21,916 nt of DNA from positions 1 through 21,916 of the forward strand of contig DATNPH010000015.1 in the NCBI GenBank assembly GCA_036703315.1. The letters are read 5' to 3'. Shown in pieces: positions 14,169 through 21,916 of this stretch. The notes under the pieces are model-generated. The model saw only the letters and a list, made by a program, of their open reading frames with translations, was not told the origin of the DNA and did not search any database. Each line of letters opens with the position of its first letter. Position 1 is the first letter of the stretch. Source of the DNA: DATNPH01 sp036703315 (GTDB lineage: Bacteria > Cyanobacteriota > Cyanobacteriia > Cyanobacteriales > Coleofasciculaceae). A program made the position numbers and the translations under genes.

Positions 14169-16607
14169 GTGAGCTACGAACCCCTCCACCATAAATATCG
14201 CCCTAAGACCTTTGCCGAGTTGGTGGGGCAAGAGGCGATCGCTACCACTCTCACCAACGCTATCCGTAGTGAGCGAATTGCCCCAGCTTATCTATTCACT
14301 GGTCCCAGAGGCACCGGTAAAACCTCCAGTGCCCGAATTTTAGCAAAATCCCTAAATTGCAAAAAGCAAAATAAGCCTACAGAGTCTCCCTGTGGCGTCT
14401 GTGAAGTCTGCAAGATGATCGCAGCAGGTAACGCTCTCGATGTCATTGAAATCGACGCTGCCAGCAACACAGGGGTCGATAATATCAGAGAGCTTATCGA
14501 AAGGGCACAGTTCGCCCCAGTTCAGTGCCGCTACAAGGTGTATGTGGTTGACGAGTGCCACATGTTATCGGTGGCGGCATTCAATGCCTTGCTCAAGACA
14601 TTGGAGGAACCTCCAGCGCGCGTGGTATTTGTGCTGGCAACAACTGACCCTCAACGGGTGCTACCGACGATTATCTCCCGTTGCCAACGTTTCGATTTTC
14701 GCAGGATCGCCTTAGAGGCAATGGTGTCTCATCTTCAACACATCGCCTCCAAGGAAAACATCGAGATTACCTCTGATGCCCTAACCCTAATAGCACAAGT
14801 GGCTCAAGGGGGACTCAGAGATGCCGAAAGTCTGCTTGATCAACTGAGTTTGTTACCCGGACAGGTAACAGTAGAGCATGTCTGGGATTTAGTGGGGGCT
14901 GTGCCGGAACGGGACTTGATGGCACTTACCAAAGCGATCGCCTCCGACAACGCTCAAGCTGTTCTCACTCAATGCCGCCATCTGATGGACAGAGGTCGAG
15001 AACCTCTAATTGTCCTCCAAAATCTGGCGGGTTTCTACCGAGATTTACTCATTGCTAAAACGGCACCCAAGCGTAGTGATTTAGTTGCCGTAACGCTCCC
15101 AACCTGGAAGCAACTGTGTGAGTTTGCACAATTGGATGTTTCTAGTATTTTGCAAGGTCAACAGCACCTGAGAAGCAGCGAAGCTCAAATAAAAAACTCT
15201 ACTCAACCGCGTTTGTGGTTAGAGGTGACTCTGTTGGGATTGTTACCCAGTGCGCTATCAGCAAACTTGGTAATCAGAAATGAGAATGGAAGCCATAGCA
15301 ATAGTGTTAAAACCTCTGTCAAAAATTGTACAGAAGCAAACCCCAATCGCGAAGCATCAGCCAACCAAGGCATAGCCCAGCAGCAGCCTACCGAGCGTAC
15401 AACCCCAACGCAGCAACCCGTTCATCCAGCAGCCCGAGGTGTTGATTCCTCTACTATCAGCGTCAGTGAGTCGCGTATAACGCCACCAAACCAGGAATTA
15501 AATGCGTCATCACCATCAATTTCTGCTCACCCTCCCACAACACAACGAACTGATGACTCAATTACAGCAGCATCAAGCGATTCAAAAAGCACTCCTCCCC
15601 CGGCTGCCCAAAAATCAAGCGATGCAGAGGATGACAACGACCTAATTTGGCAAAAGGTGCTTGAGCATCTCCAACCACGAGCCACTCGAGAGCTACTGCG
15701 TCAACATTGTCGATTACTAACTTTTGATCGTTCAGTTGCTCGTATCGGAATCAGTTCAGAACCATTACTCAAAATAGCCCAGAGCAGATTGCCAAACATC
15801 GAAGCGGCTTTTGAAGCTATCTACAACTCTAAGGTGAACGTAAGCTTCCAATCCAAGGCTGCTGAGTCTTTCAATACTGCTCCTGCCAAAGAATCAACAT
15901 CCCCAAGCACATCTATAGAACCAACGCCCGAAGGAGCGGTTCAGCCAACAGTAACGAACTATTCACCTAGCCTTACTTCTACGCCGGATCCCCCTCAGAT
16001 AAAGGACAGAGAGGAACACACACAGAATGTTGTTTCATTTACAAGACCAACCCACAACCTGATTACCTCTCCACTTGTTAGCGATTCCTCTAGCGGTGCG
16101 CAAACTGTACATCGTGTTAGCAAAACGGAGCCGTTAGCTTTAGCGGAGCCTAGTGTGCCAACCGTCAAGCGAGGCGGGCTTTTATCTAAGGAGATACAAC
16201 CTGATGTGCCCTCTGTGCCTTTAACCCCGCCTTCAATACCATTACCAACACAAGAAGATTTAGACGGCGATACCGATGAAGTTGAGAAAGCGCTTGGGAA
16301 CCTCAAGCAATTTTTTGAGGGAGAGATTGTCGAGCTGACAGATGATTTTCCGCTGAGTGAATCTCTGATTATTGATCGATCGCCAAACGCTCCTGTTACT
16401 ACCACTGTGCTATCAGAGGAAGTCAGTAATGCTGTTACTGACCCGTTGGAAACTGAGCTGGAAGAAGACGCCGAGGAACTGCATTGGGTTGAACCCGCAA
16501 CGACTTACCAACGGCAATCAATTGATACAGCAGCCTTCAATCACACCAAAGACTTACTGGAGTCAGGATATTTATCAGATACAGATGATGAAGACATACC
16601 TTTCTAG
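14169..16607 (+). CDS. dnaX: DNA polymerase III subunit gamma/tau
   Basis: This is the clamp-loader ATPase that also tethers polymerase III cores. The GTG start gives the standard MSYEPLHHKYRPKTF. Motifs: Walker A GPRGTGKT (45-52), zinc Cys64, Cys75, Cys78 and Cys81, Walker B VVDECH (126-131), sensor 1 ATTD (157-160) and the SRC arginine finger (170-172). Collar domain III ends near 357. A long Ser/Thr/Pro/Gln-rich segment (about 375-485) follows, then a folded block (about 490-560, DLIWQKVLEHLQ) and a second disordered acidic tail to residue 812. No intein is present, although several cyanobacterial dnaX genes carry one. A slippery heptamer at 15191-15197 may produce a short form. Confidence 0.97.
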   Translation: MSYEPLHHKYRPKTFAELVGQEAIATTLTNAIRSERIAPAYLFTGPRGTGKTSSARILAKSLNCKKQNKPTESPCGVCEVCKMIAAGNALDVIEIDAASNTGVDNIRELIERAQFAPVQCRYKVYVVDECHMLSVAAFNALLKTLEEPPARVVFVLATTDPQRVLPTIISRCQRFDFRRIALEAMVSHLQHIASKENIEITSDALTLIAQVAQGGLRDAESLLDQLSLLPGQVTVEHVWDLVGAVPERDLMALTKAIASDNAQAVLTQCRHLMDRGREPLIVLQNLAGFYRDLLIAKTAPKRSDLVAVTLPTWKQLCEFAQLDVSSILQGQQHLRSSEAQIKNSTQPRLWLEVTLLGLLPSALSANLVIRNENGSHSNSVKTSVKNCTEANPNREASANQGIAQQQPTERTTPTQQPVHPAARGVDSSTISVSESRITPPNQELNASSPSISAHPPTTQRTDDSITAASSDSKSTPPPAAQKSSDAEDDNDLIWQKVLEHLQPRATRELLRQHCRLLTFDRSVARIGISSEPLLKIAQSRLPNIEAAFEAIYNSKVNVSFQSKAAESFNTAPAKESTSPSTSIEPTPEGAVQPTVTNYSPSLTSTPDPPQIKDREEHTQNVVSFTRPTHNLITSPLVSDSSSGAQTVHRVSKTEPLALAEPSVPTVKRGGLLSKEIQPDVPSVPLTPPSIPLPTQEDLDGDTDEVEKALGNLKQFFEGEIVELTDDFPLSESLIIDRSPNAPVTTTVLSEEVSNAVTDPLETELEEDAEELHWVEPATTYQRQSIDTAAFNHTKDLLESGYLSDTDDEDIPF
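15191..15224 (+). promoter_or_regulatory. Candidate -1 programmed frameshift signal in dnaX
   Basis: A AAA AAC (15191-15197) is in the correct phase for -1 slippage (0-frame codons ATA AAA AAC). After a 4-nt spacer, CTCAACC (15202-15208) can pair with GGTT-A-GAG (15217-15224), a 7-bp stem with a bulged A. The -1 frame stops at TGA 15281-15283, giving a product of about 371 residues. E. coli makes gamma in a comparable way with A AAA AAG. No strong Shine-Dalgarno-like stimulator is seen upstream. Confidence 0.3.
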
Positions 16608-16635
16608 TACAGTTTCAGGAAAGATGTTCTGAGGC

Positions 16636-16664
16636 CCTCCCGGTTTCTAACCGGGAGGTTCTTT
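16636..16664 (+). terminator. Intrinsic terminator of dnaX
   Basis: CCTCCCGGTT (16636-16645) and AACCGGGAGG (16649-16658) form a perfect 10-bp GC-rich stem with loop TCT, followed by TTCTTT. It starts 28 bp after the dnaX stop and precedes the convergent mgdA-like gene. Confidence 0.75.
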
Positions 16665-16815
16665 AACCCAACATCCTCTTCCAGATCGGTTTTCACCTAC
16701 AATATTCTGGCTCTTAGATGTCTTCTCAAAGACTTCCGTAGCGACCCGCTCTACCTCTGGGCAACTACCAAAGGAGGAAGGCAGAAGCCACCTATCAATA
16801 CTGCATTAGCTAAGT

Positions 16816-18246
16816 TCAAAACTCAAAACTTTCTTCGCCACTTTCTTCAGCACTGCCTTGATGCACAGTTTTAACCCATTTCAGTCGCTTAGGACGCACA
16901 GAAATGCGTGCCGTCATCCCAGCAATGACCAGCATCCAATGGAGCATGTAAAACGTGCCCCGCAAGGTCTGTAAAAGGGTGACGAAAAAGGTTGAAATTG
17001 TCAAGGGTTCATCTCTGTGGATGCGCCGTAACCCAATAAACATCCCAATCAAGGGGAGAGTGAGAGTCAGGCTGGTTAGAGGACTGAGAATCGGGAAACC
17101 TTTACGGGCGATCGCCATTAAACAATCCGGTACGACAGCAGCAGGCAGCAGGTACTGAATAAGCATAAACGAGAACAAATCCAGCGTTTTCAGCGTACCC
17201 ATGCGATTGCTAACAATCAGTCGCCAGTAGTCTAGATAGCGTTGGTATCCTCCTTCTCCCCACCGATTACGCTGATGCCATAAAGCTAAGGCAGTCGTGA
17301 CGCCTTCTTCTTCAACTGGAGGGAAGTCTAGAAAACCGATATCCCAATTATCAAGATGCAAGCGTAAGGTCAAATCCAAATCGTCAGTGATGGTTTGCTC
17401 ATTCCAGCCACCGCAACGCTCTAAAGCAGCTCGACGAACAAACTGACCATTGCCTCGTAATTCGCCAATCCCACCAATAGCAATGCGCTGTTGTTGGATA
17501 TAGGTGTCGAAAGCCATTTCTGCCATCTGCCCTCTTGTCCAGAAATTCACTGATGCATTAGCGATCGCTTTACGTACCTGCACCGCTCCGATTTCTGGCT
17601 TGCTAAACAAGGGCAATACCCGCCGCAGCAAATCCTGCGTTACCTTGGCATCAGCATCAAATACCCCTACAATCTCACCTTTGGCTAGGGGCAGTACCTG
17701 ATTTAGCGCCCCTGATTTGCCACCACCCGCATCCGCTGTTCGGTGCAAAACTTTTAACTGCTTGTATTCTGCTGCTAGTTGGTCTAACAACACTGGTGTT
17801 CGGTCAGTACTGTGATCATCAATTACCCAAACCTCATAGCGCGTTTTTGGGTATTCTAGGTCACATAGCCTTTTGACCAGATTAGCGATAACAGCTTCCT
17901 CATTTTTCGCGGCAACAAGCAGAGAAACAAATGGAAAATCTGCTTGAGTGTCATCTAAAAGTGGCTCAGGCGTTTTTAGAGGTCGCGCCAACAAGAATCG
18001 TACTGCATGAATTCCTAGTAGCGCTGTCAAGCCCCAAACCAACCAAGACCCCCAAGACACCCAATGCAGGGCAATTGTGCTACCCCAAACCATTGTTAAT
18101 GTCACAGCGGCTTTGCTTCGGCGTCCTTCCAGTCCTTGGAAGAAGAAGTCATTTTCAAAATCTTCCTCATCCAAGTTAGATAACAGAGAGCTAATCGGGT
18201 CAAGCTCATTATCAGGCTCGTTTTCTGACCAGGGATTCTCCGGCAT
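16816..18246 (-). CDS. mgdA: GT2 glucosyltransferase, likely monoglucosyldiacylglycerol synthase
   Basis: The layout matches cyanobacterial MgdA (Synechocystis sll1377 type), which adds glucose to diacylglycerol as the first step toward thylakoid galactolipids. The 476-residue protein has an acidic N-terminus with FFFQGLEGRRSKAA (34-47), transmembrane helices near 47-62 and 66-86, then a family 2 catalytic domain: VSLLVAAKNEE (107-117), VIDDHSTDRTP (141-151), GGGKSGALN (174-182), DAD (197-199), TDDLDL (287-292) and QRNRWGEGG (325-333, the QxxRW-type motif). Three or four C-terminal transmembrane helices follow. The family is certain; the lipid substrate is inferred from overall resemblance. 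The gene is divergent from the sterol desaturase-SDR fusion. Confidence 0.82.
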   Translation of the reverse strand: MPENPWSENEPDNELDPISSLLSNLDEEDFENDFFFQGLEGRRSKAAVTLTMVWGSTIALHWVSWGSWLVWGLTALLGIHAVRFLLARPLKTPEPLLDDTQADFPFVSLLVAAKNEEAVIANLVKRLCDLEYPKTRYEVWVIDDHSTDRTPVLLDQLAAEYKQLKVLHRTADAGGGKSGALNQVLPLAKGEIVGVFDADAKVTQDLLRRVLPLFSKPEIGAVQVRKAIANASVNFWTRGQMAEMAFDTYIQQQRIAIGGIGELRGNGQFVRRAALERCGGWNEQTITDDLDLTLRLHLDNWDIGFLDFPPVEEEGVTTALALWHQRNRWGEGGYQRYLDYWRLIVSNRMGTLKTLDLFSFMLIQYLLPAAVVPDCLMAIARKGFPILSPLTSLTLTLPLIGMFIGLRRIHRDEPLTISTFFVTLLQTLRGTFYMLHWMLVIAGMTARISVRPKRLKWVKTVHQGSAEESGEESFEF

Positions 18247-18298
18247 AATTTACAAACATCAAGAAACTGATAGTTTGGACAAATGGCAATTTCTACTT

Positions 18299-18323
18299 CC
18301 CCACTGGTCGAGCGGGGTTTTTT
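18299..18323 (+). terminator. Terminator-like hairpin upstream of the desaturase-SDR gene
   Basis: CCCC (18299-18302) pairs with GGGG (18314-18317), extended by CT/AG across one mismatch, and six Ts follow (18318-18323). It reads in the plus direction, yet no plus-strand gene ends here: upstream is only the start of the minus-strand mgdA-like gene. It may be an attenuator in the leader of the next gene or the end of a small RNA. Confidence 0.35.
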
Positions 18324-18452
18324 GGTGTCACTGCCCCAGCTTTAATGGACGCCAGCAAGGATTAATTGTATCTGAATTATTAAATTTCTTATACTTTGAT
18401 GGCATTCTTAATTTTTTGTCAAATTAAGCTTAACGGTGTGTGGGATTAACGT

Positions 18453-19742
18453 ATGGTTAGTTTTTTGATGACCACGGCAGCTTGGGGATTGGGTTCTGTC
18501 CTGTGGGTGGAACTGGTACGGGACTTCTACCATGTCTTGTCCCACTATTGGACTCCTCTGTATCGGTTACATGTGTGGCATCATCGCGTTTTCCGTCCGG
18601 ATCTAACGGCAGCTAATGACACCATCTATCGACAGGCTCAATGGCGTAATGATGTGCCAGAATGCTTGGTAATGCTCTTGTTGAGTGTATTGCTGTGGGG
18701 CGTCGCTCACACAATTTCTCCAAATCAGCAATGGGCTGCCTTAGCCGGTTCTTTTTATACCCTAACCTTTTTGCTCAGTGCGATCGCTCGGGGTTGTGGC
18801 TTCCAGTGGGCAAATGAATTGACAGATTTGACCCATTTACCCGGTTCCTTCCTCTCTCCACCTTCTTGCTGGAGTGTGAATCGACCCTACCACTGGCGAC
18901 ACCATTTTGATAACCAAAAGGCTTACTATTGCGGTACGTTAACTTTGGTGGACAAACTAATGGGAACAGCTCTCTCGCTCAAAGGTAAAACCATTGCTGT
19001 AACGGGGGCATCCGGAACTCTGGGGCGATCGCTCTTACAACATCTCTACACTTGTGGCGCGAAAGTGATTGCCATAACGTCTAAGGAGCAGCCCGTTACC
19101 TTAACTGTGAAGGGTGAAACTCTTCCTATAACAACGCTATCTTGGCAAGTAGGAAACGAGTCCGAATTGGCAGCACATCTGGAAAAGGTGGATATACTCA
19201 TCCTTAATCACGGGATTAATGTACACGGTGCGAGAACTCCTGAGGCTATTGCTCAATCCTACGAAATCAACACCTTTTCAAGTTGGCGGTTAATGGAACT
19301 ATTTTTCACCACCGTCCGCACTAACAAAGATATAGCGACGAAAGAAGTTTGGGTTAATACTTCGGAAGCAGAAGTCAGTCCAGCGTTTAGTCCCCTGTAC
19401 GAGCTAACTAAACGAGCACTGGGAGACTTGGTAACATTACGGCGTCTTGATGCTCCCTGTGTGGTGCGCAAACTAATTCTTGGTCCTTTTAAAAGTAATC
19501 TCAATCCGATTGGGGTGATGTCGGCGGATAAAGTGGCAAAACAAATCGTTAATCTAGCCACGCGAGATGTGCGCAACATCATCGTAACGATTAATCCGTT
19601 AACCTTTTTGCTTTATCCCATCAAAGAATTTTGTGTTGGAACCTACTTCAAAGTGTTTAGTCGGCGTAGTGAGGGAATTTCACCTCTGCCTACTCCTGAA
19701 GCCTTAGCTACCGATGCTACGACATCGTCAAGGGTAGGGTGA
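18453..19742 (+). CDS. Bifunctional fatty acid hydroxylase/sterol desaturase - short-chain dehydrogenase fusion
   Basis: Residues 1-175 form a membrane di-iron hydroxylase domain with the His clusters HVLSH (27-31), HVWHH (40-44) and HWRHH (147-151). Residues 176-410 form an NAD(P)-binding short-chain dehydrogenase: TGASGTLG (184-191), LNHGINVHG (251-259), Asn273, Ser304 in NTSEAEV and YELTK (Tyr316, Lys320) complete the catalytic tetrad. Such fusions are annotated in cyanobacteria, but the substrate is not established; a hydroxylation followed by oxidation of a lipid or isoprenoid alcohol is a natural inference. The third His cluster is compact and the domain is shorter than stand-alone sterol desaturases. 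A TTAAGCTTAA palindrome (18424-18433) lies about 20 bp before the ATG. Confidence 0.88.
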   Translation: MVSFLMTTAAWGLGSVLWVELVRDFYHVLSHYWTPLYRLHVWHHRVFRPDLTAANDTIYRQAQWRNDVPECLVMLLLSVLLWGVAHTISPNQQWAALAGSFYTLTFLLSAIARGCGFQWANELTDLTHLPGSFLSPPSCWSVNRPYHWRHHFDNQKAYYCGTLTLVDKLMGTALSLKGKTIAVTGASGTLGRSLLQHLYTCGAKVIAITSKEQPVTLTVKGETLPITTLSWQVGNESELAAHLEKVDILILNHGINVHGARTPEAIAQSYEINTFSSWRLMELFFTTVRTNKDIATKEVWVNTSEAEVSPAFSPLYELTKRALGDLVTLRRLDAPCVVRKLILGPFKSNLNPIGVMSADKVAKQIVNLATRDVRNIIVTINPLTFLLYPIKEFCVGTYFKVFSRRSEGISPLPTPEALATDATTSSRVG

Positions 19743-20111
19743 TAAAGTGCTACCGTCGGCAGGGAAGCGCCGTGAAACGAGAGATTTAAAATCAGGACTT
19801 CTCCTGTTGAACTCCTAATGGTGCTTCTAGTAAAGTTCAATTGGGTTGATCATTGTGTAGGTTTTGATGCTGGGAGGATAAGAGCCCTTCAGGTAAACTA
19901 GATCAGATAGAGCTATACAAAGTATAAATACTTAGTATAAATGCTTGAAATTCCAAAGATCACTCGCTTAAACAGGGAGCCAAAGAGTATAAAAGATGGG
20001 TAGTTTTCCTGATCCAACACCCTCAGCCTAATCCGTTTTCTGTCACTGGGCTTATCCTCTAGGAATAGTTTAACCAGCTATCATTTAACGGAAATTGAGG
20101 AAGATTTTTAA
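19743..20111. other. 369-bp intergenic region upstream of the ebsA-like gene
   Basis: I see no gene. The left part has small hairpins, including CAGGA-CTTC-TCCTG (19793-19806). The right part is AT-rich and holds three AGTATAAA copies, suggestive of promoter or regulatory sequence. GAGGAAG (20096-20102) is a good ribosome binding site for the ATG at 20112. Confidence 0.5.
19921..19995 (+). promoter_or_regulatory. AGTATAAA repeats upstream of the ebsA-like gene
   Basis: AGTATAAATACTT (19921-19933) is followed directly by AGTATAAATGCTT (19934-19946), one mismatch apart. A third AGTATAAAAG lies at 19986-19995. The TATAAA cores could act as -10 elements or as tandem binding sites 115-190 bp before the start codon. 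Confidence 0.35.
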
Positions 20112-20486
20112 ATGTCTATCGAAAAACTTCAGCCTGCTGACAAAGCAGCCGTCGGTCTTTACATGCCTTACTACCAAGGGGCAAAGCGCAATATGTTACC
20201 CTTGGCGATTAGCCTATATCAACAAGGGTCTTTAGAAGGTAATCGCCGGATAGAAGGCGGGGAGAGCATTCCCTTTGTCGCTACTTGGTTGGTTTCCAAA
20301 ATTCCCTCTGAGCTGACTCGTTGCCGTTTACAGTTTGATGGGAATGCGGATCTAAGTTATGAAGTAACGATGGCAAATTCTGAATTCATCAATTACTTAA
20401 TTGAAGTAATTATGAACTTTAAGCGATCGCGCTTAACAGATTTTTCTCAAGCGTTTTACAGAAAGCTACTACGCATTGACGAGTAA
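20112..20486 (+). CDS. ebsA: EbsA-like conserved cyanobacterial protein (type IV pilus biogenesis)
   Basis: The 124-residue product resembles the cyanobacteria-specific EbsA family, described in Synechococcus elongatus as part of the type IV pilus assembly and secretion machinery that controls biofilm self-suppression. Recognisable stretches are GLYMPYYQGAKRNMLPLAISLY, IEGGESIPFVATWLVSKIP, CRLQFDGNADLSYEVTMANSEF and DFSQAFYRKLLRIDE. There is no signal peptide or membrane helix, so a cytoplasmic accessory role is expected. GAGGAAG precedes the ATG. The next gene begins 35 bp after the stop, and the two are probably one operon. I matched the name from memory of the family's wording, so the symbol is less certain than the conservation. 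Confidence 0.65.
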   Translation: MSIEKLQPADKAAVGLYMPYYQGAKRNMLPLAISLYQQGSLEGNRRIEGGESIPFVATWLVSKIPSELTRCRLQFDGNADLSYEVTMANSEFINYLIEVIMNFKRSRLTDFSQAFYRKLLRIDE

Positions 20487-20521
20487 GCAAACGTTGAAAT
20501 TAATTAGGAGAGAAGAAAGGG

Positions 20522-21613
20522 GTGGCAAAATCCGCTAAGTATTTACTAATTGGGTCAACAGAAGCCTTCAGTGGTAAATCAGCAACAATTCTGGGAGTAG
20601 CCCATCAGCTGCAAGAAAAGGGACTGGATGTCGCCTACACTAAACCTCTAGGAACCCGGCTGAGTGATAATCAAGCTGATGGGATAGAAGAAGATATCCG
20701 GTTTATGGCGCAAGCGCTCAACTTACCCCAAAACCGGGTACAACCACCCCTGCTGTCTCTAGACGAAGAGACGATTCAAAGACGCCTACGAGGAGATGAC
20801 TCAACCGATTATAGTCAGTCTTTACAGCAATATCTCCAACAACCAATTGGTGATTTAACAGTAGTGGAAGGGCCAGGAACCCTTTGTGAAGGCAGTCTGT
20901 TTAACTTATCGTTGCTGGAAATTGCTCAATCGATTGACACGGTTGTCCTGCTAGTGGCTCGCTATCACTCAGCCTTGTTGGTGGAGACTTTGTTGTCTGC
21001 TAAACAACAGCTGGGTAAGTACTTGGTGGGGGTTTTGATTAACGATATTCCAGCTGACCAACTGGCGATCGCAGAATCGACGATACGACCTTTTCTAGAA
21101 CATCAAGAAATTCCAGTATTGGGAATGCTGCCTAGAAGTGAGCTATTGCGCAGTGTTAGTGTTCGGGAACTAGTACATCAGTTGCATGCCGAAGTTCTTT
21201 GTCATCCTGCTCGGTTGGACTTGATGGTAGAAAGCTTGACAATTGGGGCAATGAATGTCAATTCAGCACTAAAATATTTCCGCAAGCGAAGAAATATGGC
21301 GGTAGTGACGGGAGGCGATCGCGCAGACATTCAAATGGCGGCATTGGAAACCTCAACCCAGTGCCTAATCCTCACCGGACACTTGCCACCGCAACCCTTT
21401 ATCCTCAACCGAGCTGAAGAGTTAGAAATCCCAGTTCTGTCGGTTGACTTAGACACACTCACAACTGTGGAGATTATTGACAAGGCTTTTGGTCAGGCGC
21501 GCCTCTCTGAACCTATTAAGGTACGCTGTATCCAGCAGCTAATGACAAAACATTTTGATATTGAACGATTAATGAACCAACTGGGTTTGAAACCAGCTGT
21601 CTCAGCTCATTAA
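20522..21613 (+). CDS. Phosphotransacetylase-family protein (CobB-like P-loop plus DRTGG domain)
   Basis: The 363-residue product matches the N-terminal half of long bacterial phosphotransacetylases without their catalytic PTA_PTB domain. Residues 5-215 are a dethiobiotin-synthetase/CobB-like P-loop fold: LLIGSTEAFSGKSA (9-22), YTKPLG (39-44) and VVEGPGTLCEGS (114-125). Residues 220-335 are a DRTGG domain with VVTGGDRADIQMAAL. Databases often label such proteins phosphotransacetylase, but acetyl-phosphate synthesis is not supported by these domains; a nucleotide-sensing regulatory role is more likely. The GTG start is preceded by GGAGAG at about 20507. It follows the ebsA-like gene by 35 bp, a pairing that hints at a shared function. 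Confidence 0.8.
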   Translation: MAKSAKYLLIGSTEAFSGKSATILGVAHQLQEKGLDVAYTKPLGTRLSDNQADGIEEDIRFMAQALNLPQNRVQPPLLSLDEETIQRRLRGDDSTDYSQSLQQYLQQPIGDLTVVEGPGTLCEGSLFNLSLLEIAQSIDTVVLLVARYHSALLVETLLSAKQQLGKYLVGVLINDIPADQLAIAESTIRPFLEHQEIPVLGMLPRSELLRSVSVRELVHQLHAEVLCHPARLDLMVESLTIGAMNVNSALKYFRKRRNMAVVTGGDRADIQMAALETSTQCLILTGHLPPQPFILNRAEELEIPVLSVDLDTLTTVEIIDKAFGQARLSEPIKVRCIQQLMTKHFDIERLMNQLGLKPAVSAH

Positions 21614-21916
21614 AATATCCTAAGTAGAAAATCAGGGTGAAATGTCACTCCTGCTTCACGACAAGATTCCTGTAGGGGCGCAAGCCTTGCGCCCTTTAAG
21701 GTTTCGGTTCCAACCAATAGTTTGATGGGCGTATGGCATACGCCCCCATAACAGAATCATTCTGTAGTTAGTGCAACGTTCAACTACTCCACCCTGCTAC
21801 ACTTCGCCTGACGGCTTCGTTTCGCTGAGGGTGGAGATTGCATCTATCGTCCAGCGCAGTTCCGAATACCTCAAAAGGCGTTCGGCTTTGCTTTCATCCG
21901 ACGACGCATCAGGGTG
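21614..21916. other. 303-bp repeat-rich end of the window
   Basis: No complete gene is visible. The region holds two tight hairpins and a 9-bp inverted repeat CTCCACCCT/AGGGTGGAG (21787-21795 and 21828-21836). On the minus strand a frame is open from the window edge to a TAG at 21797-21799 (39 codons). It could be the end of a gene entering from the right, but the encoded peptide matches nothing I know and chance is a fair explanation. Confidence 0.45.
21676..21745. repeat. Pair of palindromic dispersed repeats
   Basis: GGGCGCAAG/CTTGCGCCC (21676-21684 and 21686-21694) and GGGCGTATG/CATACGCCC (21727-21735 and 21737-21745) are perfect 9-bp stems with single-base centres. Both resemble REP-like palindromes that I recall in many copies in cyanobacterial intergenic DNA. 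The first follows the GTPase-like gene by 62 bp and could also end its transcript. Confidence 0.7.

Noticed and set aside
14169..16607. Intein within dnaX
   Set aside because: Several cyanobacterial dnaX genes have one, but here Walker A, the zinc cysteines and Walker B follow each other at normal spacing.
19743..19860. Possible remnant of an IS200/IS605-type element end (GGCAGGGAAGCGCCG near 19757)
   Set aside because: The wording is only loosely like known element ends, no tnpB or tnpA remnant is present, and I cannot define borders.
1..21916. tRNA or rRNA genes
   Set aside because: No cloverleaf-type or rRNA-like segment was recognised on either strand by eye; a dedicated scan was not possible.

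Overview
The window looks like chromosomal DNA of a cyanobacterium, probably a filamentous or otherwise large-genome one. The HIP1 octamer GCGATCGC occurs more than 20 times. Genes typical of the phylum are present: a PAM68-type photosystem II assembly factor, cruF and cruG for myxol glycosides, an mgdA-type glucolipid synthase, a CpcT/CpeT-family fragment, an EbsA-like pilus protein and a Uma2 nuclease-fold protein. Short palindromic repeats of the kind scattered through such genomes also occur.

Layout. Bases 1-1107 hold a triple-hairpin repeat, a CpcT/CpeT-type gene that has lost its N-terminus, and two small overlapping hypothetical genes. Bases 1176-5486 hold the most unusual locus. A 525-residue membrane-associated protein ending in a complete acyl carrier protein (ACP) domain is divergent, across 132 bp, from an 866-residue TerB-dynamin GTPase. 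A perfect 15-nt palindrome lies between them. Bases 5510-6511 hold a palindromic repeat, a Uma2 gene and a hairpin.

Bases 6548-10460 are all on the minus strand and read GNAT acetyltransferase, ruvX, rpsO, PAM68-like, aroF (core metabolism, translation and photosystem assembly). Bases 10809-12994 are the overlapping cruF-cruG pair for carotenoid glycoside synthesis. Bases 13108-16607 hold rnhA (minus) divergent from dnaX (plus), both DNA replication genes. Bases 16816-19742 hold mgdA (minus) divergent from a fatty acid hydroxylase/sterol desaturase-SDR fusion (plus), both likely membrane-lipid or isoprenoid enzymes. Bases 20112-21613 hold an EbsA-like gene and a CobB-like/DRTGG protein as a pair. 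The last 300 bp hold dispersed hairpins.

Most genes are ordinary cyanobacterial housekeeping genes. The best candidate for something undescribed is the divergent ACP-fusion/TerB-dynamin pair. Both proteins have hydrophobic membrane-type segments, and one carries a carrier domain whose phosphopantetheine-acceptor motif is intact. A joint role in membrane remodelling, lipid sensing or stress/defence is inference only. A second candidate is a possible -1 frameshift signal inside dnaX.
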